From: Dirofilaria immitis
Taxonomy: Eukaryota > Nematoda > Chromadorea > Rhabditida > Onchocercidae
Reading direction: 5' to 3'
Assembly (NCBI GenBank): GCA_024305405.1
Contig: JAKNDB010000103.1
Span: 2,480,001-2,544,000, forward strand
DNA: 64,000 nucleotides
Shown here: positions 30,017 through 42,340 of the stretch, in pieces
Position numbering within the stretch: position 1 is the stretch's first letter
How the letters are laid out: every line of letters begins with the position of its first letter
Notes under the pieces: model-generated
Database searches by the model: none
Seen by the model: the letters and a program-made list of their open reading frames with translations, nothing else
What the model was told of the DNA's origin: nothing
Program-made: the position numbers and the translations under genes

Positions 30017-33000
30017 ATGCCTTTTGCGCCAATAAAGGATGGCGAATTTACGAGTACAATTTATGGAATGGTTTGTTTTAGAAAATATTTTCTTCCTAAA
30101 CTATAATTTTATCATTTTCTGTTGTTGATTAAAATGGATGTGAAAATTATATGATTATAAATATTAATTGATACCAATTATAACTAATCTATTTCATTGA
30201 TAAGCATTATGTATGATCAGATGAAATAATTGATTAATTAATCATTTTTATTGATTGTTATTTAATGTTTAAATCATTTGCAATAATTTTATCATTTATG
30301 AAAAAAAATTTGCAATAATTAAAAAACTACGATAGATGAAAGAAATTACTGTAACGGAAAAAAGATGAAGAATTTCAATTTTTATTTTCCGTTGAAACTT
30401 CACGTTAAGAAATAATGACGTTGAAATTATTCAACAAATGCATAATAATAAAGCGTTGACTGCGTTATAAACGTGAAACTTCTATTCAGCGAAATGAAAT
30501 CCAAGAATTATAGTTTATTCAAGAATATTGCTGAGTAATTTAAAGTTGTTAAGAAATTTATGATTGATAATTAAAGTTGGATATTTGAATAATAAAATCA
30601 ACTAAAATTGGCGAAGTGAAATTTATGTAAGAATAAATAATTAATATTATCGATTCTGAAATGATAAATTTTAAAATGCTCATAATAATTTAATTGAGAA
30701 GTTGTAATCATCGTGATATATGAATGATATCGACTTATCAGAAAAGAGGAAAGAACTGATATAAATAACATTTTTTTTTAGTTTAATTAAATGTTTCAAA
30801 TTAATAATTCAAATTTTATGATTTACAGATCAAAGAAGGCAAATATGAAAATGCAATTCGATCATTACAATATGAATTGCAACGGATGCCAAATGTAATT
30901 AATTTTGTTAACGAATTTTCTTATCCTTTTTATCATCAACTGATAAAATGTAAATTTATCATAAGAATAGCTGCTGATTTAAATGCAGAAAGTATACTTT
31001 CTAACTAACTAAATAGGCTCATCTTTTATTATTTTTTAATATTAAAAACTTTTCGTTAAATTGCAACAAACTTTTATCATGCAATTTGTTTGATCATATG
31101 GCACTTTTATTACATAATCAGGCGATATTTTTTTATCAGGTAACTTTTTCTTTTTATCGAGAATGATTATCAAAGATTAGAGAGAGATGTTGTTATTTTC
31201 AAAACACAACAAATATAAAAATAGAAAATAGGCAAATGATAATTTATTGGTTGCGTAATTTTAAATTTAAATAATAGCTTTATCAGAGTCGAGCAGCATT
31301 ATCATTACTTGGTTATTGTCATTTTTATCAACAAGAATATGTAGAAGCAGCGACATATTACGAGCAACTTGTTCAATTATATCCAACATATGCGGAATAT
31401 CGACTTTATTGGGCACAATCTCTCTATAATGCTTTTATGTTCTCGGAAGCTATAGCTATCATTTCACAGGTAATAAATCATTTTTCTAATATATATATAT
31501 ATATATATTATTGATTATTTTAAATAATTGCAAATAAATCAATCACAAATATTTTTGTATTATTTAATTTCCAAAATATCAATTAAAACAATTAAGTATA
31601 TTTTTACAATTTTCCTTTCTAAACAAAATTTGATTTTTAATTTTGAAAAATTAAAAGTTTCATATTTTAAAAAATGATACTGGAATTTTATGTATGCTAT
31701 AGATATATGTATGAAATATTTTTAAGATTGATGAGCCACAACTTGATGGACAAGTTCTAAAATTAGAATCAGCAATCAAATATCGTGAAGAAGATATTAC
31801 AAATGCACGAATACTGGTTGAAAAATATGCAGCAGATGATCCGGATACTGATAACAATTTAGCATGTCTTGAATATAAGGTCAGCTAACTGAAGGTCTTA
31901 TAGGACAGTAAATATTGAATATAAAAGAGAATAATATATATATGATTCGGGCAATAATAACAATTTAGCATTTCTTAAGTTAAACTTAAAGGTCTCATAA
32001 GACAATAAAAATATTGAACATGGAGGAAAATAATGTATGTGATCCAGACTTTTTAGCATACCTTGAGTTAAGGTTAAAGGTCTTATAGGATAGTAAATAT
32101 TCAACATGGAAGAGAATAATATATATGATCCGGACAATAATATCAATTTAGCATATCTTAAGTTAAGGTTAAAGGTGTTATAAGATAGTAAGCAATATTG
32201 AACATGGAAGAAAGCAATATATATGGAAATATTTTTCAGGAAGGAAATTATGAGAAAGCTCTTGAACGTTTTACAATCGCTACAAATCTTCATGGTTATC
32301 AGGTTATTCAAAAAAAAAAAAATTTAACAAAAATTCAATTATTACATTGCTTTCTTTAATGTCTTGCAAAAGAATTAATTAAGCCAAATTCTAAAAAAAA
32401 TTTTTTTCAGCCAAATTTAGCTTATTCAATAGCTTTATGCCATTATCAAATGCATAATTATACACAAGCAATAAAATTTATTGCTGATATTATTGATCGA
32501 GGTATTCAAAATCATCCAGGTAAATTATCTTTTTGAAAAACAAAAAACTAATTTTTCCATTCCTTTCTAGAATTTATAAATTTTTTTTTGGTCCAAATCA
32601 ATAATTCATAATCAAATCAATAAATTGTAATTTAAAATTGGACTTAATGGAATAAATAATTTGAACAGAATTATCAATTGGTATGGCAACGGAAGGTATG
32701 GAAGTAAGTTCGGTTGGTAATACGCGTCTTTTACATGAAACATCATTGATAGAAGCTTGCAACTTAAAAGCAGCAATTGAATATAATTTAAAAAATTGTA
32801 AATTTTAATTTCTTATCATAAAATATCAATCCATTTGTTTAGTATTAAAAATTAACCAACGAGTTATCAAATTTAACCAACGAGTTATCAAATTTAACCA
32901 ATGAGTTATCAAATTTAACCAACGAGTTATCAAATTTAACCAACGAGTTATCAAATTTAACCAATGAGTTATCAAATTTAACCAACGAGTTATCAAATTT

Positions 33001-36000
33001 AACCAATGAGTTATCAAATTATTTGATCGTAAAATTAAGCTTTGTTTGATTTTTCGATAATTTAATCGTTTTTTTCATTACAGTAACAGCAGCTTCTGAA
33101 GCATTAACGGATATGCCACCAAGATTGGAAGAAGAACTTGATTCGGTTACTTTACATAATCAAGCTTTAATTAATATGGATGATAATCCATCTGATGATA
33201 AGTTTTGTTTAGTATAATTTTGAAACACCAATTTTTTTAACATCAATTTAATTAATTAATCACTCCTATCATTTTATTAAGTTACAAGATTTAATTTTAG
33301 GATCTTTCCTTAGAATATTTTACAGATGCATTTTTAGGCTTTGCAAAGTTACAATATTTATTAAGCCAAAATCCATGTCCACCGGAGACATTCAGTAATT
33401 TACTTCTTCTTTACTGCAAATATGAGGTAATATTTGCTTTTTTTTTTGGAATATATAAAAAGAATATTGATTAGATATAATCGATGATTTTTTTTTCATT
33501 TTTGATAAAATGATAAGAATGATTAATTATGTAAAGAAATAATTATTTATAGTACTACGATTTAGCAGCTGATGTTTTAGCTGAAAATGCTGATTTAGCA
33601 TCTAAATATCTTACACAGGTAATAATTTTTAATGAAAAAATTTCATTCTTATCAATCTATTATCAAATCATTTAAACAAATTTTTCATTCTTATCAGGAA
33701 ATTTCATTCCTATTCAAATTTTTTTTTATTCTCAAAATTAATTATTATTAATCGTTTCATAGTATTTATATGATTATCTCGATGCGGTAATTACGCAACA
33801 AACGGCACCAATGGATGCATATAATAAATTTGAAGCAATTGGCAATGAACAAATTAATGAATTACGCAAATTAACCAAACGTTTAAATGTATGTGAAAAA
33901 AAGTTCGAAAAAATAAGTTGCATATCACCTTTACCAAATTAGATACTGATACAAATTACCTTTGCCAAGTTGGATATTGATATAAATTGCCTTTACCAAG
34001 TTGGATATTGATATAAATTACCTTTTCCAAGTTGGATATTGATATAAATTGCCTTTACCAAGTTGGATATCGGTGCAAATAGCCCTTACCAAGTTGGATA
34101 TTGATATAAATTGCCTTTAGCAAGTTGGATATCAGCGCAAATAACAATTTTTATAATATTTATAATTTTAAGAGTACAAAAAATAACTATGATAATGTGT
34201 ATTTCTAATTTGATGCCAAATTTCAATTTTCAATTTTTCGTTAAAAATATTTTTGTTGGTTGAAGTATCGGATCGTTGTTAAATATTTTTGATATTTGTT
34301 TATTTTTCGTCATTCATATTACTTTTATTGTTATTTATAATGGAAGGAATATATTTATTTTTTCAATTTCAATTTTTTTTTCTTCAATTTCTGAAATGAA
34401 TTATTTTTCTCATTTCTATTCATTTAATAGTAAATAGTAAAATTATTAATTATAATAATTTAGGAAATTCGTGAAGGAAATGATGAATTGATTGTTCAAA
34501 AAACTATCAAAGCATATGATGATACAATGGCAAAGTAAGCATTTGTTTTAAGATATGATTATCATTTAGAAATTATTAAGCATTATCAGGTGAAATTAGC
34601 AAAATAAATCTTATACTATGCCATTAATCAACAGTATTGATAATCTATACTGAATATGATCAGATATAGGATATATCGTAATGGAAAACTTATGATCAGA
34701 ATCATTAAAGTGATCAGAATGATTTATTTTCATTTTCATAATTTTTGACTTTTTAGATCTTTGTTTAAATAATTTGTTAATTTTAATTTATTGAGTTTAT
34801 TCCATTATATTTTGATTATTTGCAAATTTCGATATTATATTAGAATTAATTATTATTAATTAAATTTGCATAACAAAACTATGAGATATATGCATATGTA
34901 TATATATGATCTATGAATCATTTTTAATTACTTTTAATATTTTAGTAATAATTTTATTTGAAAAATAAAACTTATTAATAGGAAATGGGAATTTGAATTT
35001 AATTTCGATTTTTTTCATTTCCTATTTAATTAAAAAAAGCAGGTATATGCCAGTATTAATGTCACAAGCTAAAATTTATTGGGATATGAATAATTATACT
35101 CAAGTGGAGAAAATTTTTCGAAAATCAGCAGAATTTTGCAACGATGATGATATTTGGAAATTAAATGTAGCACATACATTATTCATGCAGGTAATATACT
35201 ATCATAATTCTTATCAATCATTATCATTTATTATCATCAAAAATACTTAATATTTTATTAATTAACAATAAATTATCATTTAGCTATTATTTATTTATTG
35301 TATGATTTTATCAATAATTATTCTATTAAATTAATTATGCTAATTTCTATCATTTTATTTTTTCAGGCCAATAAATTCAAAGAAGCAGCCGGATTTTATG
35401 AGCCAAATGTTAAAAAGAATTTTGATAATGTAATAAGTTATATATATATATATATATTTTCACAGATTTCAACAATTACAATATTCACATTTTATTATTA
35501 TTATTTTCTTATTATTTTATAAATTTTAATAATTTGATTAATGATTTTTACATCAATCAATAATTCATTAATTTCTATTATAGATGCTTAGTATAACGGC
35601 GATAATTTTGGCTAATCTTAGTGTTTGCTATATTATGACTAATCAAAATGAAGAGGTTAATATTTTAATATAAAATTAATTTTTATATAATTAATATTTT
35701 TGAATAAATTTATAATAAATTAATTTTTCTTTAAAGGCTGAAGAATTGATGAAAAAGTTGAGAATGAAGAAGAAGCAAATGCAGAAATTTCAACTAAGAC
35801 GAAATTTTTCATTTATGTATTATCAATCTTGTTATTGGTACACTTTATTGTTCAAAAGTATGTCAAAATTTTGATCATTGATTGATCTTAAAAAAATCAA
35901 AATTTTATTTTTCAATGAAATTAAGCTCAATGCGTTCAAAAAAGCGTTTAAAAAAAATGATCCGATATGATTTGTAATTTCATCCAAATTAAATTCTCGA

Positions 36001-36735
36001 AATTTAATCTAAAAATGATTTAATACAGTGATTGCATATAAAAGAGATTATAATATATATATAAAATAAGCATTAAATGGAATTATATTTTCAGGGTAAT
36101 TATGAGTTTGGTATTTCACGAGTGATAAAAGCTATGGAACCATATGATAAAAAACTTGGTACAGATACATGGTTTTATAGTAAACGTTGTATGATTTCAT
36201 TAATTGAAAATTTAGCAAAACATCTTATCAGTATACGAGATTCTGTGCTATTTGAATGTTTACAATTTTTAGAACAATGTGAAAGTTAGTTTTAATAATA
36301 ATATTTTATTTTATTCCCTAAATTGATATAAAAATTTGAAATGAAATTACAGTTACAGTATAAAATATTAATTATTAAATTTCATAATTTATTAAACGAA
36401 TTCAATTTATTTAATTTCTTATCTAATCATTCTTTGATATCTTCTTACTAAATTATTATAATGTATTAAATAAATCTCTCTGATTATGCTATCAAATTAT
36501 TAAATTTATTAAATATTTAAATTTAATTTATTCCAATTTACATATTAAGGAACAAAGTTATTTAAATTTATAATATTTAATCGAATAACTTAATAAATAT
36601 TTCATTTCAGTTTACGGTAAAAATGTACCAACAACAGTAACCGGTCCATTATTGGCAGATGAGTTAGAAGTTGAGAATGCAAAAAATACTGTAACTTATG
36701 AGGCTCGATTATTAAGAGCATTATTATTGAGGTAA
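30017..36735 (+). CDS. dyf-1: IFT70/TTC30 (DYF-1) intraflagellar transport TPR protein
   Basis: Subunit of the IFT-B complex that carries cargo along cilia; in nematodes it acts in ciliated sensory neurons. Eighteen exons: 30017-30070, 30829-30894, 31287-31469, 31727-31879, 32240-32302, 32411-32519, 32669-32797, 33084-33211, 33301-33426, 33553-33618, 33763-33888, 34464-34534, 35043-35190, 35367-35429, 35584-35655, 35737-35857, 36095-36284, 36611-36735. Read through, they give 664 aa; human TTC30A is about 665. Landmarks: KDGEFTSTIYG, SLLGYCHYQQEY, LKAAIEYNLKN, LTDMPPRLEEELDSVTLHNQ, LLLLYCKYEYYDLAADVLAE, SQAKIYWDMNNYTQVEKIFR and GNYEFGISRVIKAMEPYDKK. Exon 16 has two breaks: A5 at 35752-35756 and T5 at 35805-35809 are each one short. 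Exons 8/9 add about 12 residues compared with the vertebrate protein. Introns carry three minisatellites. Confidence 0.95.
31838..32223 (+). repeat. Exon-derived tandem repeat in IFT70 intron 4
   Basis: Four diverged copies of about 86-106 bases starting at 31838, 31944, 32041 and 32127. Copy 1 is the last 42 coding bases of IFT70 exon 4, its splice donor and the start of the intron. Copies 2-4 lie wholly in the intron and still carry the exon words GATCCGGA and AACAATTTAGCA. Shared intron words include GGTCTTATAGGA and ATATTGAACATGGA. Confidence 0.85.
32854..33021. repeat. 21-bp minisatellite, 8 copies, IFT70 intron 7
   Basis: Eight head-to-tail copies of a 21-base unit (AACCAACGAGTTATCAAATT plus T). 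Copies differ mainly at one site, CAACGAG versus CAATGAG. No unique spacers separate the units, so it is not a CRISPR array. Confidence 0.95.
33927..34143. repeat. 31-bp minisatellite, 7 copies, IFT70 intron 11
   Basis: Seven tandem 31-base units around the core CCAAGTTGGATATTGATAT, with the outer copies more diverged. It lies 38 bases after the end of exon 11. Confidence 0.93.
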
Positions 36736-37933
36736 TGAATAGCTAAAATTTTATAATTAAATTAATCATTGATGACTCATTGAAATGTATGAATAATATC
36801 ATATCATTATATGCATATTTGAAATGTTAATAAATGAATCATTTCTTGCCATTTAAAACAATTCCTATCCATCAAAAAATTTTTTATCTTTCCCCATCTA
36901 TACAATTATCAGGTCATCAGGGTCATTATTTTTCTTTATCAATATTGATTTTTCATTCTTTGCAAATATGTATACTTTTTCTCCGTTTATTCTGTTAACT
37001 GCTTGATATGAAAGTATGTTAACATTTGGTTGAAGAGAAAAGTTGAAATATGATTGGAAAAGAAATTTGAATCAAATTGGTTTAAATCAGATCAAAGGTC
37101 AGGGAATATGATTTAAACTATTTGATTTAAATCGCATTCCTTCATCATGCCGATGTTCTCTACCCATTTTCATTCTTTTCTGTATTCATACTACTATACA
37201 GCAAACTATAAAATAGACACAGACATAAAACTAATGATAAGAATCGTAAAATGATGACGTTGCTTAACTATCGCAGCAATAATGTCACGTGAAATCATAT
37301 GACGTCAAATAAACACATACATATTTATATCAAAATAACCTTCCAATACTATGGTTGATTTCTTATAGTTTAAATTACCGCCTAATGGCAATATGCCAAA
37401 AGATTCACGTGCATCTGCTCAATGTCTAGACATGATCTTTTGGAATGCGCGTGGGAGGGTCGTGCTAATGAGCGGTAAAATAAGAGGTGTAATTGGTGGT
37501 GATACGGATGAAGATACGTGTATATGTATATATCTATTTTACACGTCTATATTTAATGTTTCTTCCTGTTTCTTATCATTTATCATCTCGTTTGTTATCA
37601 TTTATCACTTTGACATATTCATGCCGTTTGTTCATCTTAAACATACTAACGTTGGTTTTCTTCAACGTCCATTTTCCATTTTATTGCAACAAATATATCG
37701 ATATCAATTATGTTGCAGAGATATATGTCATCTTCATGCTATATATGCACTGATACATGTCGATTTGATGCATTTTACATGTATTTCTGATGCACGTGAT
37801 CCATCTCGATAAAACACATGTGATTTTCATGTTATCTTTAAAATTTACTTTAATCTGTGATTTTATTAAATTAATTATATTTTAGTTTTTCATCGGAATG
37901 ATTCCTTTCTTTTTCTCTTTTTTTTAGGCACTA
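36736..37933. other. Intergenic between IFT70 and PWWP genes
   Basis: About 1.2 kb between two plus-strand genes. An open frame at 37393-37812 starts plausibly but turns into AT-rich noise and has no family match. It also contains TGACGTCA-like words near 37255-37310 (GATGACGTTG, ATGACGTCAAAT). No exon is supported. Confidence 0.45.
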
Positions 37934-40900
37934 ATGGATAAAGATTTTAAACCAGGTGCTGTTGTTTGGGCTAAAATGAAAGGATTTCCACCATGGCCAG
38001 CAATGGTAAGTTTTATTTATATGCATTAGCAATTTATTTTAATTTTATCTGAAAAATCATATTAGCATCATTTGTATTAAAAAAAAAGAAAAATTTAACT
38101 GATGAGATAATAATTTTTAATCAGTGATTGTAAAATAATGATTAATTTAGATTGAGATAAAGATTATTCATAAAAATGAATGATTTCATTACAGATAATG
38201 CAATCGTCAGAGAAAATGGAAGGTATACCTGCAGGTCGTTATTCGGTACTTTTTATGGTACACATGAAACAGCAATAATGAAGAAGAATGATTTATTTGA
38301 TTATCATGCTTATCGTATGGAATATGAAATACAGCGAAAGCTTAAAGTAATTCTTTCAGATTTTTATACTTTCATGTTAGTCATGCATATCTCTAATTGT
38401 TTAAGTTAGGGTTTTTTTTTTAAAAAAATTTTTTTTGATAATGTTAATCAGTTTCCTTTTTAAAGGGTTTTGCTGAAGCTTTGCAAGAAGCGCGCGAAGC
38501 TGCAGGTTGCATAGAACCCAGTTTAACGTCGCAAAAATTTCTAAAACTTGCTTATCAGCTGTGACTGAGAAATCTACTTCAGAGTCGTCTAGTGCTATTA
38601 CTTTATCAGGTTTCGTTTACTTTTTTAAAAAATGAATAGATCGCAGACTTTTGTCTGTTAGTTTATGTTGCCAACAATGTTAGGTTTTATGTTTAAAAGC
38701 CCTGGATCAGTGCTTCGCAAAATTTCAATTAATTTGTTTTTATATTATGTCTGAGATCATTACATTTTAAAATATGACAGCCTTGTAACGATGGGATCTA
38801 ATTTTAATCCTTAGATTAGTTGGGAATATTTTTCAGGCGCCAAAGGTAATACTGGAAATAGATGTAGGAGGAAATCGAGTCGGTCCGATACTAGTGAGAG
38901 CTTATTGGAAAATCTTTTATCAAGTCCAACCACATCTTCACCACTTCCAGCCAGAATGCGAACGCCATCTGTTTCACCAAGTAACTATGATAGATATTTG
39001 TAAGGCACTTGGATGTGATTTATTTCTTGAATCGTCGAATTGTATAGATAAATTCGAAGCTTTACTTCATTTCAGTTAAAGATACCATTGAAACAAGAAG
39101 TGAACGGAGACGTTTGGGAAGCATCACGTCTCTCTCAAGTCGTTATAAAACGAATTCGTTTTCACAATCATTTGATATAGATTTGGGCGAAGTAAATTTT
39201 ATCTCTTCTTGCATCACATTATATTAGTGAATTATATATTTCAAATCATTGAATTGATTTGAAATAAAAGAAAACAAATTTGTATTTTTCTTCATTAATT
39301 GTTTGTTTAATATTTTCTTTCTAGGATCCGATGTTACCAATTTTAAATGAAGGTACTTGTAACTATCTACTCGATGGAATTGGTACATATATTGATGAAA
39401 TTCCAAGATCGTCAATGAAAGCTGGCACCAAATGTCCTAAATCTGTTGTTGGTGATTATTTATCATCTGGAAAGCTACGTGAACGTTTCAGCAGCATATC
39501 TTCAGGGCGCTCAAGGTTTTTTTGGATTTTTAATGATGTCATGTCTATGATAATATTTGCTGAATTAAGTGTTCATTTTTCGGTTATCATTGTTCTCTAA
39601 ACACTCCAAATTTCAGTTTTGTCTAAAAAGTTTCAGTTTGACAAATTATTTATTGATTCCAATAGTTTCCATTCTTTTTTTATGTGCATAATTTCATGTA
39701 TGGCGAAATCTTTTAATGGAATTTTTTTCAGGTTGCACTCTGGTATGTCAGATGGTTTCGACGATCTCTTCGGATCATCACCACTCTTCAGTCCTATAGA
39801 TCCATTGTCATTCAACGATATCCTGGGCGCATCTGATGATCACCCATTAGCAGGTTTTGATGAACAAAACTTCGGATTTCATCAGCAGAATCCTGCTCAA
39901 AAGAACTGTTCAAGCTGTGGTCATCATTGTAGTCTATACGGGCTTAAGTGGAGGTTCGCCTTTATGGTAATTAGAAAATACAACCGTAAGAGAGCGTACA
40001 AAGTATCAAAACGAAAATTCTGGATTCGCTAAAGTTATCTTATTGTTCAGATGTGAGAATACGAACTGTTTGAAATGGAACGAAATTCATGAACCATCGA
40101 TTTCTGAAATAAATCAGCTACCAAGTTTTGTGGTAAACGCTGTTTTTATTTTTCATTTCTTTTCATTTTTTAAAATTCGTAAGTTTCAACCATCGCACAA
40201 ACTTAGCGCATGTATTCTTTGCTTCTGATATCCTTGTATGTATTTTTACTTGAGCTATGCATTATTATGAGTTCAGTTAGTTATATTTAGTCCTTTTCTT
40301 TTCAGAAAGAAAATCCTGATGATACTAAAACCGATCTTGTAACATTGAATGTTTCTTCGAGTGCTAAACTGTGTGATAGCACCTTAGACAATATTCATGA
40401 TCCGATCATTTCAAATTTTGTACCTGATTGCTTACCAGGAGATTCGTTTTCAAATATTTTTGCGCAAACATCACTACCGTCTATAGCAAAAGCTGAAAAT
40501 GAATCCAATCATATTCAAGGATATTCCCAATGTACCGCGCAGAAAACTGTTTATCCAATCTCTGTGCAATCTTCACTTTCGTCTCAGGATCAGAATGGAT
40601 CACTTCAAAACAATCAGAATACTTCGTTCAAAAGAACTGGGAATGGACGCCCTAAATTTTAGTAGGTTTTTTCAGGTAATTTTGGTGCATGAATTTTTTT
40701 CACTTGTTAGTGGTTTTATTACATGATATATTTGAATGATGGTAAACAAACGTTTCTTAAGCTTGCTGCAATTTCAGATTTCCAGTTCTTTCATTAGTTA
40801 TCTTATAAAGCAAAAAATTTTCCAAAAATTATATGAGTGTTTTCTACTGAATTTTTTAATTCATTTCGGTAACGGTTTTTAATTTTTCCTTCATTTTTTC

Positions 40901-42340
40901 TTACAGTAAAGTGGAAAAAACTCCCCTAGTAGCGGAAGATGGTTGTAGACATTGTTTTCACTGCAATGGTCAAGTGCGGCCACAGATGTGTGGCGGTAAT
41001 AGACACAGGTAGTTTTTATAGTAATTATTCAGAAAATTATTCATTTTATGTCACCACTTTTTAAGAAATAATCTTGGGATGCTCTAGACTCTTTTCCACT
41101 GAAATAATGAGCAGAACTGCTAAGCGTCAAAAAAATATTTAAAATAAATCAATTACAATATCATTTCTGCATCCAGAATATTTTCTAGTGTCTTTGTTTC
41201 ATTCCAGATGGCGCTGCGTCGATAAAAAGTGCCGAAAATGGTACGGCTGGGTTAGGAGTCATGAAGAGATACCTAAAGTAAAGTTTAGAGATTTTAAATT
41301 TAGTTCATTCATACTTATTTATTTTTTCTTTTTTCGCTTTTAGAATTTGGATAATATATTTATTTTCTGTTTTTAGGATTTGGGCAAGAAAGGGAGATGG
41401 AAAGATCTTATTAAAATTCGAAGGAAATCACCATCGATTAGTGAAACCGAAGGTGAACAGGTTAGACTTTCAATCTAATTTGCTTTTGTTCTAATTCTGG
41501 TTTTGTTAAACTTACAAAAATTCTATATTGTTATAATAAATTTGCCTTCCTTTTCGATAATAGAGTTTTGCTGTTGATGAAATGTACTTTCTTACTTCGT
41601 TTTCAGAGTGAATTACTTAGAAAACTGCGAGGAAAAGTACAAGGCAATCAGGTATTTATATAGTATTACATGAAGTTCTTTTAATTTAGTGTCTTTTATT
41701 TTCATGAAAGAGAGTTTTAAAAGAGCCATAATGAGGAAGGAAAATACAGTTGAAGCTGTTCAAGATATATCCAGTGGTTTCTTACTTTGTCAAGTTAATG
41801 TTTCTAGTTAGAAATGAAATTATTTAGGTAATCGAACTCGATCCTCCGGAGTTATGCAGTTGAGGAGTTGTATGGAACGGCGAGTACGATGGTGGACAAA
41901 TGAAAAAAGAGAAAGTGGACTGTCTCCAGAGAGAGAGTTCTCAAGTGATCCGCTAGATGTAGCCGCTGTGTGCGTTACAGTATCGAAATCAATGATTTCA
42001 GCTGCTAGTACACGGTATTATTTTTCATTAAATATGAGAATTACGATGGAATTTGTATTCTCAATTTTTCTCTATTATTTTTGGTATGGAAAATCAAATA
42101 TCATTTAACTGTGACGAATGGATGGATGATTTTTAAAATGAAATAATTTAATGTTTCTCGACATATAGAACCGACGAGCCGGGTACAGTGGATGGATCTT
42201 TGGACTTGTTAATGGATACGCTGTTCAGCTTATTGTCACCTCTCTTAGCACTAACGAAGCAAGTGCCTAGTGTTTTAGATCAAGAAACAGAAAAGAAACT
42301 TTGGGAAGCATGTGCTATACACGCACCAAGATTTGCATGA
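37934..42340 (+). CDS. PWWP-domain protein with two Cys-rich modules
   Basis: Likely nuclear chromatin reader. Fifteen exons (37934-38005, 38195-38346, 38466-38609, 38837-38980, 39076-39191, 39325-39515, 39732-39953, 40051-40132, 40306-40661, 40907-41008, 41208-41277, 41377-41460, 41607-41651, 41828-42014, 42169-42340) give 713 aa. Residues 1 to about 100 are an HDGF/LEDGF-type PWWP: GAVVWAKMKGFPPWPAM, RYSVLF, GTHETAIMKKNDLFDYHAYR and GFAEALQEA. Ser-rich linkers follow. Two similar Cys modules come next: CSSCGHHC with KWRCENTNCLKW, and CRHCFHC with RWRCVDKKCRKWYGW. The C-terminus is helical (FSLLSPLLALTKQVP). Breaks: T5 at 38250-38254, A5 at 38533-38537 and A4 at 41633-41636 are each one short. 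An acceptor 6 bases before the ATG suggests trans-splicing. I know no named family with this exact domain order. Confidence 0.82.

Noticed and set aside
32826..33017. Repetitive open frame on the minus strand, or a CRISPR-like array
   Set aside because: It is a 21-bp tandem array with no spacers, inside an intron of a nuclear gene.
35737..35857. Programmed ribosomal frameshifting in IFT70 exon 16
   Set aside because: Two shifts within 60 bases, both at homopolymers and in an exon of a conserved protein, fit sequence error better; there is no slippery heptamer with a downstream structure that I can see.
37393..37812. 139-codon frame before the PWWP gene
   Set aside because: Its right half is AT-rich hydrophobic noise, a second frame overlaps it, and it joins neither neighbour in phase.
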